A stretch of DNA of 64,000 nt, taken from the NCBI RefSeq assembly GCF_018476885.1, contig NZ_JAHCVJ010000002.1, positions 186,001 through 250,000 of the forward strand, in the 5' to 3' direction. How positions within the stretch are numbered: the first letter of the stretch is position 1; every line of letters starts with the position of its first letter. The position numbers were made by a program, and so were the translations under genes. Positions 51,166 to 60,626 of the stretch are shown in pieces. Source of the stretch: Geoanaerobacter pelophilus. GTDB lineage: Bacteria; Desulfobacterota; Desulfuromonadia; Geobacterales; DSM-12255. The notes beneath the pieces are model-generated. The model was not told the origin of the DNA and did no database searches. It was given only the letters and a program-made list of their open reading frames with translations.

Positions 51166-52146
51166 CTATCCCCCTCTTTGTTTCATACTGGTCACCTGCA
51201 CTGCCTTGTTACCGCCGCGAACACCGGGCATTCCCATGAATTTCGGGATCCCCCCGATACTGATCTGGATCTCGCTGCCGCTTCGGGAATCGTCGAGCAT
51301 GACCGTATCGCCGGGTTTCATCCCCAGCAGATCCGAAAGTGTGATACTGGCGGTCCCCATCTGCACCGACACTTCAAGAGGAGCCTCCAGCAACTCCTCG
51401 GAAAGGCGAATCGACCAGTGCGGATCAACGGCCATCATGGTGAATTGTGCGCCCGCTTTGAGCTTGTCACGGATCGGGTCGATCGTCATGTACGGCACAG
51501 CGAAGGTCAGATTCCCTACTGTCTCTTCGATCTGTACCTGCAGGCTCATGGTTATCACCATGTATTCCGGCGGGACAATGCTGACCATACGGGGGTTTGA
51601 CTCAATCTTGATCAGGCTCATGTTTGTCGCATGAAGCGGCGCCCAGGCCTTCTCCATATCGGTCAGCATGTCCTTGACTACCTTCTCGATGAGGCGCAGT
51701 TCGATGGAGGTGAAGGTCCGGTTGTTCTCCGGAATTTTCGGAGTACCGGTCCCACCAAGAATTGCGTCAACCACGGCAAACACCATGGTGGTATCAAAGG
51801 CAATCATGGCCGCACCCTTTAACGGGTCGATCTTGAAAATAGCCATGCATACCGGTGACGGCAGGGTCTGCAGAAAGTCGTCAAATTTGAAGGCTCTGGC
51901 CCCACCCTTCTTGATCTCGACCAACTTGCGCAAGCGGTTGGAGAGACTCGCCCGGTAGTAGCGAATGAAGTTGTCATATATGATGTCCAGGTTCGGAATG
52001 AACCCCTTGGAAGAGTCAGAACTGAAGAGGTTATAGTTGCTGACCCCCCCACTCTCCTTTGCCAGCTCCTTTTCCGGGTCGATCTTCCCCTCGAAGACAG
52101 CCGAAAGAAGGGCTTCTATCTCTTCCTTGGTTAGGATGTTCTCCAT
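51166..52146 (-). CDS. fliM: Flagellar motor switch protein FliM
   Basis: A 326-residue C-ring protein. The N-terminal peptide MENILTKEEIEALLSAV matches the CheY-P binding motif. The middle CheC-like domain starts near YDNFIRYYRASLSNRLRK, and the C-terminal SpoA domain holds MGTASITLSDLLGMKPGDTV and LDDSRSGSEIQI. It lies 17 bases after fliL. Confidence 0.95.
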   Translation of the reverse strand: MENILTKEEIEALLSAVFEGKIDPEKELAKESGGVSNYNLFSSDSSKGFIPNLDIIYDNFIRYYRASLSNRLRKLVEIKKGGARAFKFDDFLQTLPSPVCMAIFKIDPLKGAAMIAFDTTMVFAVVDAILGGTGTPKIPENNRTFTSIELRLIEKVVKDMLTDMEKAWAPLHATNMSLIKIESNPRMVSIVPPEYMVITMSLQVQIEETVGNLTFAVPYMTIDPIRDKLKAGAQFTMMAVDPHWSIRLSEELLEAPLEVSVQMGTASITLSDLLGMKPGDTVMLDDSRSGSEIQISIGGIPKFMGMPGVRGGNKAVQVTSMKQRGG

Positions 52147-52162
52147 AGGTTATTCCTTATTC

Positions 52163-52687
52163 CTACTGAACCACAAAATCCGTAAAGTACACTTTGGTGA
52201 TCTTTCCCGGTGGTAGTATCTTGTTGACAGAGGTCAGGATCTCCTCGCGAAGCTGGTTCTTGCCTTGCAGGTCCTGAACCTCCTGAAGCGTCTTGGTGGT
52301 GAGAAGCACCAGAATGGCATCGCGGAGCGGCGCTTGTCGCGCCTCAACTTCAGCCTTTACCTCTGGGGCAGACATTTCAAACTCAACCTTCACCTTGAGG
52401 TAGCGCACCTCCTGGCCATCATATATGTTCACGATGAACGGCTCAAGCGGGAATACCGTCACTGCGGCCTTGCCGGCCTCTCCGCCATGGCCCCCGCCAT
52501 GGCCACCCTCGCTCTTGGCTTCAGCCTTTTTCTCTGCGCCACCTTCTTTCTTGCCGCCACCCATGGTCATCATGAGCACGACAACAATGACTACTACTGC
52601 CGCAACGGCAGCGCCGATTATGATGAATAGCTTTTTTTTGCTGCCGGAAGCCTGCTCGTCCTTTACCTGTTCGTCTTTGGCTGCCAT
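52163..52687 (-). CDS. fliL: Flagellar basal body-associated protein FliL
   Basis: A 174-residue inner-membrane protein that surrounds the stator. One transmembrane helix (KKLFIIIGAAVAAVVVIVVV) follows a lysine-rich cytoplasmic tail. A Gly/Lys/Glu/His-rich linker (EGGHGGGHGGEAG) leads to the periplasmic stomatin-like domain with FIVNIYDGQEVRYLKVKVEFE. GGAGGG precedes the ATG. It is first behind the sigma-54 promoter. Confidence 0.93.
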   Translation of the reverse strand: MAAKDEQVKDEQASGSKKKLFIIIGAAVAAVVVIVVVLMMTMGGGKKEGGAEKKAEAKSEGGHGGGHGGEAGKAAVTVFPLEPFIVNIYDGQEVRYLKVKVEFEMSAPEVKAEVEARQAPLRDAILVLLTTKTLQEVQDLQGKNQLREEILTSVNKILPPGKITKVYFTDFVVQ

Positions 52688-52737
52688 TTACGGCCCTCCC
52701 TCTCCGCATCACAAGTTTCTTCACACCCGCTCCCCAT

Positions 52738-52753
52738 TGCAACTGGGGTGCCA
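52738..52753 (-). promoter_or_regulatory. Sigma-54 promoter for the fliL operon
   Basis: The minus strand reads TGGCAC, five bases, TTGCA, a full match to the RpoN consensus, about 50 bases before the fliL ATG. It lies in a 271-base gap after flgE and would start the fliLMNOPQR-flhB unit. Confidence 0.88.
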
Positions 52754-52909
52754 GAGCGGATTCTCTGGCCAAAGTCAGAAAATTGGCCGCCAAAAAACGC
52801 CTGATAACTGCAAAGCGCTGCCTTTTAGGGAATTAAAGGGAATAAATATAAAGGGAGTGAATCCCGAAACTCCAGGGATTTTGAATGGCTTAAGTCAGTA
52901 ATTTGACTT

Positions 52910-52948
52910 CAGAGACCCGACAGGTTAGCAAAACCTGCCAGGTCTCTG
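52910..52948 (-). other. Stem-loop between flgE and fliL
   Basis: CAGAGACC pairs with GGTCTCTG, and inside it CAGGTT pairs with AACCTG. It begins about 10 bases after the flgE stop. No T tract follows on either strand, so it may be a Rho-assisted end or an mRNA-stabilising hairpin. Confidence 0.6.
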
Positions 52949-52958
52949 ACATGATAAG

Positions 52959-54550
52959 TTAGCGCTTGAGGTTCAGCAGTTCCTGGGTCATTTCATCGGC
53001 AGTGGTAATGGTCTTCGAGTTTGCCGAGAACGCCCGTTGGGCCTGGATCAGTTTGACAAACTGGGCAGCCATGTCCACGTTGCTCTGCTCAAGCGAGTTG
53101 GAGAGCACTTTCCCCACTCCTGGAGAACTGGCATCAGAGATCATTGCCTGACCCGAGGCAAGGGTCTCCTCGAATAGTGTGCCCCCAACCTTGGACAGGC
53201 CGTTGGTTGAGGCAAAGCGGGCCAGGGCCACCTGGGCAAGCTTCTGCGACTGGCCGTTGGAATAAACGCCAACCACGTACCCCTTCTGATCAACCTGGAT
53301 TTTGGCCAGGCTCCCCTGGTAGTAACCGTCCTGAATCTGCGAGTTGATAATAGAAGCACTGGCAGCCTGGGTCGAGGAATTCACGCCAAAATCAAAGAGC
53401 AGCGGCTGCGGATTGGTTACCCCGGCGAAGGTGATGTTCTGGGGTGTGGTGGCAGCCGGGGTTTGGGCAGTCAGGATCCCAGCCGTGCTGAAGGTCATGG
53501 TACCGTCGACCCAGGCCGGGGTGCCACCCTGAACGTTGGCATGCCAGTCCCAGGCGTTGACGCCGGTCTTGCGGTAGTAGGTGGTAACTGCATGCGGGTT
53601 GCCCTGCGAATCGTAGACCGTCATGCTGTTGGAGAAGTTGGAGGTACCGACCGGGTCGGTGGTGCTGAAGGCCGTAACCGGCGTTGTCGTAGTGGCGGAA
53701 ACCGCAGCAGTGGATGCTGCGGCATTGCCGGTAAGACCGCTGAAACCGAAGGTTATCGCTTGCGACGCCCCGTTTATGGTGATATTGGCGGTTTGATTCG
53801 CAAGGGCAGCAGTGTCGATGGTCCCGGTTGCCGATCCGGTTGCCGGGGTGGCGCCGGTAACGTCTGCCGACCAGCTCCAGGTTGTTGCTCCGGTTTTGGT
53901 GAAGGTAAGTGAGGCGTTTCGGGTAATTCCGGAATTGTCGGTAATGGTCGTTGCCAGAGGCCCAACGGTTGCGGCAACCGCTGCACCTGAATCAAGGTTA
54001 CCAGCCATTGTAAGGGCCGAAGAAACGCCTCCCGGGATGGTTTTCGTCGAGTCCAGGTTCAGCCGGATGTTCAGCGTTGAGGTCATCTTGGGAGAAAGCG
54101 TGGAAAAGTTGGTAAGATCTACATTGCCGAGAACTCCGTTGTTAAGGCCGGTTGTCTGGTTGATCCCATACCCCATTACTTCCATGCCGTCAGGATTGAC
54201 CAGAATGTTGCTGTTGTTAAAGCTGAAAGCACCGGCGCGGGTGTAGCGCTGCGCTTCTCCGGGATTCTTGACGATAAAGAATGAATCGCCCTGGATCGCC
54301 AGGTCGGTGACATTCTCGGTATTCTCAAAAGAACCCTGGCTGAAGTTGTTCTGCACGGCCTGGATCTGGACGCCGCGGCCGATCTGGGAGTTGTTGCCGA
54401 TGCTGGATGACAGGACATCCGAGAACAGCATTCTGGCGTTCTTGAAGCCGATGGTGTTGAGTTGGAGATGTTATTGCCAAGGACGGATATGGCCTCGCCA
54501 TTGGCGTTGAGGCCGCTGATACCGGTAAACATTGCGGATGTTATACTCAT
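52959..54550 (-). CDS. flgE: Flagellar hook protein FlgE, with an apparent one-base frameshift
   Basis: The hook monomer, split over two frames. The first frame, from the ATG at 54550, reads MSITSAMFTGISGLNANGEA and VLGNNISNS. The second holds NTIGFKNARMLFSDVLSSS through GDSFFIVKNPGEAQRYTRAG to the C-terminus VDMAAQFVKLIQAQRAFSANS. The change falls at about 54453-54466 (minus strand TCCAACTCAACACC); one added base there restores a 530-residue protein. The middle (about residues 140-390) is a Ser/Thr/Ala-rich variable insert. Hook loss would abolish motility, so this is a sequencing error or a recent mutation. A shorter reading from 54431 would lack the D0 helix. Confidence 0.85.
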
Positions 54551-54649
54551 TACTGCCTCCTTTTTGTGTGAAACGCGTCAGTCGGTCGGCGTTTCGATAG
54601 GGCTTCCTCAGGAGGGCCAGCCCATTTAATTTCTGTCGATATAACTTGG

Positions 54650-55042
54650 TTAAAGAACTACGGCTGAGTCGATATTGGTAAACACATTTCCTTTCATTGA
54701 TTGCCGATCCACGGCAGTTACTACTGTCCGGTTCTTAACGCTCACCACCAGTGCCGCATCCCCCAGCATGACCAGCGACTCTCTCCCGCCCTTCTTGGCT
54801 ACGGAATCAACTGCACCTTCCAGCTTTTGCAGGTCATTTTCGGAAAAGCTTATCCCCCTTGCCTTCAGGCGGTCTTGAGCATGCTGCGAAAAGCGAACCC
54901 CTTGTGACGGGAGCTTTTCCTGGAGTACTTTGGCAAACGTGTTACCGCCTTCGACAGTCCCGGATTGCTTGGTTGTCGAAACCGGCTTCTGGGTAGGAAC
55001 CTGGATCGGACTTGGGATAAATATCCTGTCCACCACGTTCAT
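54650..55042 (-). CDS. Flagellar operon protein, TIGR02530 type
   Basis: A 130-residue protein of the small family found between flgD and flgE in many flagellar operons. The core is VRFSQHAQDRLKARGISFSEND and LQKLEGAVDSVAKKGGRESLVMLGD-like sequence, with LVVSVKNRTVVTAVDR near the end. The biochemical role is not established; a part in hook assembly is suggested by its position. It overlaps flgD by 4 bases. Confidence 0.88.
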   Translation of the reverse strand: MNVVDRIFIPSPIQVPTQKPVSTTKQSGTVEGGNTFAKVLQEKLPSQGVRFSQHAQDRLKARGISFSENDLQKLEGAVDSVAKKGGRESLVMLGDAALVVSVKNRTVVTAVDRQSMKGNVFTNIDSAVVL

Positions 55043-55707
55043 GCTCCTTTCTTCACATTCAATACGCTGCTCAGCGGCACACTCACCCCACCGACGGTGA
55101 GCAGAGGTGTCGTGCTGTCAAGAGATACGCCATCCACGCGCCCCTGGATCAACGGAGTGCCGGAGAACTGCTGGCCTTTGGCATCGATTGCGCTGACTGA
55201 CACGCTGTAGACGCCCGCTACCAGGGCCTCGCCCTTGTCGTTCTTGCCATCCCAGACAAAGCTGTTGTCGCCGGATGACGTGCTACCGCTAGCAACGCTT
55301 TTAACAACTGCTCCGGCTGAATCCCGGATCTCTACGAGCACCTTTTGAGCTCCGCTTGCCAGGTTGTAGGCGATGGTCGGTTGCTGGCCGGCCGCAAGAT
55401 TGACCTGGTTCCCCTGTGCAAGAATAGTGGTGCCGAGGAAAGATACGGCGTTAAGGTTATTGCTGCCGTTTTGAGCTGCAATGAGGTTCTGCAGGTTGCT
55501 GTTGGTGTTGTAGGCCTGCTCGACCTGCGTAAGCTGGGCTAGTTGCCCCAGAAACGCCGTGCTGTCCATCGGGCTCAACGGGTCCTGATTCTTCATCTGG
55601 GTTATAAACAGCTTCAGGAAATCATCCTTGTTCATGCCGGTGGCTTTTTTCATTGCCGCCGCACCTGAAGCCGAGTCGGTTACTGCTGTTGCTGCATTAA
55701 CTGTCAT
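55039..55707 (-). CDS. flgD: Flagellar hook assembly cap protein FlgD
   Basis: A 222-residue hook scaffold. The FlgD N-domain is clear: MNKDDFLKLFITQMKNQDPL followed by PMDSTAFLGQLAQLTQVEQ. The C-terminal half has the beta-type FLG domain with WDGKNDKGEALVAGVYSV. It follows fliK by 13 bases. Confidence 0.94.
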   Translation of the reverse strand: MTVNAATAVTDSASGAAAMKKATGMNKDDFLKLFITQMKNQDPLSPMDSTAFLGQLAQLTQVEQAYNTNSNLQNLIAAQNGSNNLNAVSFLGTTILAQGNQVNLAAGQQPTIAYNLASGAQKVLVEIRDSAGAVVKSVASGSTSSGDNSFVWDGKNDKGEALVAGVYSVSVSAIDAKGQQFSGTPLIQGRVDGVSLDSTTPLLTVGGVSVPLSSVLNVKKGA

Positions 55708-55720
55708 GTTTCAACCTCCT

Positions 55721-57370
55721 TTACATCACCATGTCGAGCAGGGCGTTAGCGCGCGGTTGCCAGACTGCCGGAGCGGACTGGTCCAGAGCTGCAGTGTTGC
55801 CGGTCAGCCACCCTGCCTGCCGGGGAGCAACGTACTGCTGTTCCTGTTGCCGCCCTTCGCGGAACCCCTGATGGAAAAACTGCTTGCTTCCCGTGGAGAC
55901 ATCAAACTGCTTCATCTCGATGTTCTGGCGGGCAAGTGCCTCCTTGAGCGTTCCGAGATTCTCCATGAGAGCGTCTTTTACGGTCCTGTTTTCGGCAACG
56001 ATTTCAATCCGAAGCCTCTGGTCGTCCATCCTTACATTGATCTTCAACTCACCCAGTTCAGCCGGGTTGAGCCTGATGGTGACCTGACCGTTGTCCTGCG
56101 TGATCCGGTGCTCTGCCAGCTTTTCCTTCACCTGGCTCACGATCTGTTCGCGGGTCACAGTTGTGCTTGAACTCTCGGCAACAGGCCGATCATTGGCGAT
56201 CAGCTGCGACTTGCCATCTGCAGTCAAGGCAAAAACTGACTCCGACTTCGGCAGCTCCCGGTTTGCCGCTGCTTCAGACTTCTGCGATCCTGCTTCCGGT
56301 TGCGACATTTCCAGCATTGCCTCTTCTTCTGTTACCACTAAGTCGATTGCTGCGAGGTTGATCTTTTCCTGAGGCTGATCCACTGCAATCTCTTCCGGCA
56401 GCGATACCGGCAATGCCGTAGGAAGGATCTGAACCGGTGCATTGTGCGGCTTCACAACTTTAGCCTGGCTTACCGGTTCGGCGACCGGTGTCGAATCAGG
56501 TCCGGCAAAGGTCTTAGCCAGCTTTTCCGGCTCAGGATTAACAGCTTTCACCTCGGCATCAGCTGCCATAACCGCAGCAGGATCTTGACGCTTCTGCATG
56601 GTTACCGCATCGGCCACTGTTGCCGTGGTACTCTTCTTCTGCTCAGCAGTAACCACCGGAATAATACCCGGCATTGCACTCTCTTCACCAGTCTCCACCT
56701 TCTTTTCCGGGGCCTGGCGAGGGGACTGCGACAATAATCCGCTGATGGCGGTCAGAAGTGCCATCAACTGGTCTTTAGCATCCTGCTCCTGACCCTGCGG
56801 GACCTCATCGGTGACCTCTTGAGTTTTCTGCCCAAGAGCTGCTCCGATTTTCTCAGTCAGTTCCGGACTGAGACGCCCCAGCAATTTCTCCGAAATCTTC
56901 GGCAGCGACTCACCTTCCTGCCCGAAGAGTGTCCGAAGCTCTGCAACCAGTTGCTCAATGCCTTCTGCATTGATGGTTTGGGTCTTTGCCTGGTTCATCT
57001 CGGCACTCGGAGCTTCCAGCCTGTCCTTCAGCCCATTCAGCAGCTGTACGAGTGATAAGGCCTTAAACTCCTTTGCTGCCGGCATTCCGTCGGCAGGCTG
57101 TTCAGCGGTTTCGGTTCCGCCTTGCGCGACCTGTTGCAGGAGAGCCATTAGCGTCTTGATGTCCATTGCCGGCACGTCCCCTTCAACTGCTGCCTGTGGT
57201 GGCAAAGCCGCCAGTTGCGATTGCTGCATGGAACCGAGTAGCGTCGAGAAAAGCGCCGACTTACCGGTATCTGCACCGGCGGTCCCACCCTGCGCCGGGG
57301 CTCCCCCCGTTGCAGTCAGCATTGCAGAAGACTGCGTCATACTGTTCATCATCACATTCATGATATCCAT
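55721..57370 (-). CDS. fliK: Flagellar hook-length control protein FliK
   Basis: A 549-residue secreted ruler protein. The N-terminal 420 residues are Ala/Gln/Glu/Pro-rich and low in order. The conserved C-terminal domain has VTIRLNPAELGELKINVRMD, LRIEIVAENRTVKDALMENL and LKEALARQNIEMKQFDVSTG. It would contact FlhB to switch export after hook completion. The start at 57370 may be the ATG one to six codons later. Confidence 0.92.
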   Translation of the reverse strand: MDIMNVMMNSMTQSSAMLTATGGAPAQGGTAGADTGKSALFSTLLGSMQQSQLAALPPQAAVEGDVPAMDIKTLMALLQQVAQGGTETAEQPADGMPAAKEFKALSLVQLLNGLKDRLEAPSAEMNQAKTQTINAEGIEQLVAELRTLFGQEGESLPKISEKLLGRLSPELTEKIGAALGQKTQEVTDEVPQGQEQDAKDQLMALLTAISGLLSQSPRQAPEKKVETGEESAMPGIIPVVTAEQKKSTTATVADAVTMQKRQDPAAVMAADAEVKAVNPEPEKLAKTFAGPDSTPVAEPVSQAKVVKPHNAPVQILPTALPVSLPEEIAVDQPQEKINLAAIDLVVTEEEAMLEMSQPEAGSQKSEAAANRELPKSESVFALTADGKSQLIANDRPVAESSSTTVTREQIVSQVKEKLAEHRITQDNGQVTIRLNPAELGELKINVRMDDQRLRIEIVAENRTVKDALMENLGTLKEALARQNIEMKQFDVSTGSKQFFHQGFREGRQQEQQYVAPRQAGWLTGNTAALDQSAPAVWQPRANALLDMVM

Positions 57371-57438
57371 TCTGTCTCACCTCCTTTCTCTGTTGGAATA
57401 GTCAATAGCCGTCACACATGACAACTAATTGAAACACG

Positions 57439-57996
57439 TTATTTTTTCGTTGCAACCTGAAGGTTGTCATTTAACCAGCGAACCAGCCGCGGTTGGTTGA
57501 GATACTTGGCCATTTTGATGATTGTTTTCTGGTCGAGCTGGTTAAGCGCGCCAATGGCCGTCTCTTCGTCCAGCTTGTCAAGCAGCTTTGCCGATTCCTC
57601 CGGTTTCATCCCTTTCACAAGCTTGATCATCTTTTTATATCGCTCGGAGGCGTATTCAGCATCTTTCTTCTTCTTGTCATTCAAGGCGTTTTCCAGTGTT
57701 TTCTGGGCGGCGGCCAACTCCTTGATCTTTGCATCCAGAGCTGCGGCGGCGCGGTTTATCTCCTGTTCCTTTACCGCCAGCGCTGCTTCCTTCTCCATTA
57801 CCTGTTGACGCCTTTTTTCGATGCCTTGCAGCTCATCAGCCACATTTTTCTGCTGGCTCTCGCGCTTGGCAGCTGCGGCCTGACGCTCGGCCTCCTTGGC
57901 GCTGGCAGCGAACGCCGGGCGATGATTGTTTGCCCCCCACGCAGCCAACAGAATCAACAACAATGCTGCACCTGCTTTGCATACCCTTGCGATCAT
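57439..57996 (-). CDS. MotE-like periplasmic flagellar protein
   Basis: A 185-residue protein with a membrane or signal segment ([17 protein letters not shown]), a long charged coiled coil (about 35-115) and a C-terminal helical MgtE-N-like domain: [20 protein letters not shown] and [18 protein letters not shown]. This layout matches MotE, a chaperone for the MotC stator protein in Rhizobium, and the similar protein placed after fliJ in many Desulfobacterota. Its start overlaps the fliJ stop by 4 bases. Confidence 0.8.
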
Positions 57997-58439
57997 GGAG
58001 TCAACCGGCTTTTCTTCTGAACAGAAATCTCATCGATGAAATCACGCTCCTTGATCGAAAGCGCTTTTTTATCTGCTGCCACCCTTTTCTCCTTGAACAA
58101 CTCCAAGACCTTTTTCTCCTTTGAAGCGACCAGCAATGTCTCCCGCCGCTCGGCAACCTTCACGTCAAGGGTATCGACCTCTTCCCGCTGCCGCTTGATA
58201 TCCTTGCTCTTCTTGTGAAAGAAATTGGAGTACATAAGGAACTCATTGGCGTTGATCCCCTTGGCCTGCTTGGCCGCCAGCTCTGCAGACACCTTCGCGG
58301 CATGCTCTTCCTCCCGCTTCAACCGCTCTGCAGCATGATCCAGCTCGCGCTTTGCTTCGGCGAGTTCCAGAGATCGGGCCTTTTCGACTTCCTTCCGAAA
58401 ATTCAACACCTGTTGCAGCTTGAAGCCTCTGTTCTGCAT
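57993..58439 (-). CDS. fliJ: Flagellar export protein FliJ
   Basis: A 148-residue coiled-coil protein: [21 protein letters not shown] and many heptads of Lys, Glu and Leu. FliJ sits in the centre of the FliI ring and couples ATPase to gate. Such helical proteins are best named by place: it lies between fliI and the motE-like gene. Confidence 0.88.
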
Positions 58440-58497
58440 ACGCAGCTCCCGCAGAAATCGTTCTGCACCTTGCTAAACCCATGTAGACCGATGCAAC

Positions 58498-59823
58498 CTA
58501 CTCCTCATCGGGAAAGATGTTTTGCAGTTCTGCCAGCGACTGTTCCATGCCGATTCCGTCATAAACGTCCTGTTTGATGAAAGCAGTCATCTCGTTCATC
58601 TTGGAGATGGCAGCGTCTATTTTCGGATTGCTTCCGGACTTGTACGCCCCGATGTTGATCAGGTCTTCCGACTGCCGATAGGTTGCCAGCAACTCCTTGA
58701 ATCTGCCGGCAAGCTTCTGGTGACTCCTGGCAGTGACGTCATTCATGACCCTGCTGGCGCTGTGGAGCACATCGATAGGCGGATAAATGTTTCTAGCCGC
58801 CAGCTCTCGAGAAAGGGTGATATGTCCATCGAGAATACTGCGCAAAGAGTCGGAGATCGGTTCATTAAAATCATCGCCCTCGACAAGCACGGTATAGAGG
58901 CCAGTTATGCTGCCGTTCTGGAAATTGCCGGTCCGTTCGAGGAGTTTGGGCAAAGCAGCGAACACCGAAGGCGTGTACCCTTTGGTGGTCGGCGGCTCGC
59001 CGATGGCAAGTCCTACTTCCCGCATCGCCATGGCAAAACGGGTTGCCGAGTCCATCATCAATAGCACTTTTTTACCCTTGGACTGGAAGTACTCGGCAAT
59101 GGTGGTGGCGATATACGCCCCGCGCATCCGCACCAATGGGGGCTGATCAGATGTGGCCACAACCACCACCGACTTCTGCAGCCCTTCGGCCTGGAGATCC
59201 TTTTCTATGAACTCCCTGAGTTCCCGGCCTCGCTCGCCGATCAGCGCAATGACGTTGATGTCCGCTTCGGTATAGCGGGCGATCATCCCCAGCATGGTTG
59301 ACTTGCCGACCCCGGAGCCAGCCATGATGCCGACCCGCTGTCCCTGGCCACAGGTAAGCAGCCCGTTAATGGCCCTGATTCCCAGATTCAGTGGTTTCCT
59401 GATCGGCTCGCGCTGCAGCGGGTTAACCGGAGTGGCGTAAATTGGGCACTCTTCTTCGGCAATAATCGGCCCTTTACCGTCAATCGGAACACCGAGACCA
59501 TCGATGATCCTCCCGAGCAACCCCGGGCCCACCTTCATTGACGACTTTTGCCTGAGAACCGTGATCAGGCTCCCCAACCCCACACCGCGCAGCTCGCCAA
59601 GCGGCATCAGCAGCGTCTTGTTGTCACGGAAGCCTACCACCTCTGCCGGGATGGGAGCGCCGTCAGCCGGGTGAACTTCACAAAGGCTGCCCACGGCAGT
59701 ATCCGGGCAGAACCCTTCTATTACCAGGCCGACCACCTGAGTTACCTTGCCGTTGAAGCGGATCAGCCGCATGTCATCAACAACAGCCAGGTATCTCGTA
59801 AAGTCTACAGCAGGCTCGTTCAT
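58498..59823 (-). CDS. fliI: Flagellum-specific ATPase FliI
   Basis: A 441-residue F1-beta-like ATPase. The Walker A loop GSGVGKST is at residues 169-176, and VIALIGERGRELREF and KVLLMMDSATRFAMAMREV (Walker B) follow. GSITGLYTVLVEGDDFNEPI is the FliI/T3SS ATPase signature. The start overlaps fliH by 4 bases. Confidence 0.96.
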   Translation of the reverse strand: MNEPAVDFTRYLAVVDDMRLIRFNGKVTQVVGLVIEGFCPDTAVGSLCEVHPADGAPIPAEVVGFRDNKTLLMPLGELRGVGLGSLITVLRQKSSMKVGPGLLGRIIDGLGVPIDGKGPIIAEEECPIYATPVNPLQREPIRKPLNLGIRAINGLLTCGQGQRVGIMAGSGVGKSTMLGMIARYTEADINVIALIGERGRELREFIEKDLQAEGLQKSVVVVATSDQPPLVRMRGAYIATTIAEYFQSKGKKVLLMMDSATRFAMAMREVGLAIGEPPTTKGYTPSVFAALPKLLERTGNFQNGSITGLYTVLVEGDDFNEPISDSLRSILDGHITLSRELAARNIYPPIDVLHSASRVMNDVTARSHQKLAGRFKELLATYRQSEDLINIGAYKSGSNPKIDAAISKMNEMTAFIKQDVYDGIGMEQSLAELQNIFPDEE

Positions 59824-60626
59824 AACCCCTGTTCCTCATCAACGCCTACGATCAAGGATTCCTGAGGTATTCCACGCTCTTCCATGCACCGATTGTACAC
59901 CTCGTCTAGCTGCGATTCTATCCGCGCATCAACAGTCCCGGTCGTCGTTTCCACCAGGCAACCACCCAGCTTCACCGCATTGTCCGGGACCAAGACGACA
60001 CGCCCCTCATCGGCCGGAATCATCTGACGATTAGCCATGACCATCTGGTAATCATCCGGGCTGAGCCGAATTGATATCCTTTCCTGGTCAGAGCAACAGC
60101 TTATCGTAGCAGCAACGATATTAGCCAAGATCTGCGGGTCCTGCTTGAGCTCCTGAAGAACGATCTTTTTCGCCACCAGGCTGGACAGCTTCAGCAGATC
60201 GACCTCGCTTTCTCGTAAAACCTTGTCCCGCAAAGCAGCCAGGGTATCGGCCCCATCCCTGAGGGCCTTGAATACATGGGCCAGACCGCGCTCGGCAACC
60301 TGCCGCCCCTCTTCGGCGCCCCGCGCATAGGCATCGGAAAGCTGCCCCTGCAATTCGTCTTCGGAAATATAAATCATCCCCTCGGGGATATCCGCTGCCG
60401 GGGCGATCCCTGCTTCAAGAGAGACCTCAGCGGCAGCAGCATCATGGACCTCGACGTCATTGACTGCGCCGAGATGTTCATTGAAAAACAGCGGGGTAAA
60501 GCCGTCTGCTTCAAGATATGACGGTGGCGCTCCGTTCTCCTTGCTGCCGTTACCCAACAGATCCTCGTAGTTCACGTTGAACACCGAGCAATGCTTAAGG
60601 TTGGCTTCTTTGATGACTCTAGACAA
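59820..60626 (-). CDS. fliH: Flagellar assembly protein FliH
   Basis: A 268-residue regulator of FliI. The N-terminus is unordered, then AYARGAEEGRQVAERGLAHV is the FliH helix and RISIRLSPDDYQMVMANRQM with GGCLVETTTGTVDARIESQLDEVY-like sequence the C-terminal domain. The TTG at 60626 is preferred (GGAG nine bases upstream, overlapping the fliG stop by a few bases). The frame continues to 60722, but that would overlap fliG by over 100 bases. Confidence 0.88.
   Translation of the reverse strand: MSRVIKEANLKHCSVFNVNYEDLLGNGSKENGAPPSYLEADGFTPLFFNEHLGAVNDVEVHDAAAAEVSLEAGIAPAADIPEGMIYISEDELQGQLSDAYARGAEEGRQVAERGLAHVFKALRDGADTLAALRDKVLRESEVDLLKLSSLVAKKIVLQELKQDPQILANIVAATISCCSDQERISIRLSPDDYQMVMANRQMIPADEGRVVLVPDNAVKLGGCLVETTTGTVDARIESQLDEVYNRCMEERGIPQESLIVGVDEEQGL

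Noticed and set aside
54440-54475. Programmed ribosomal frameshift in flgE
   Set aside because: No slippery heptamer or following hairpin is seen at the break; an error or mutation explains it better.
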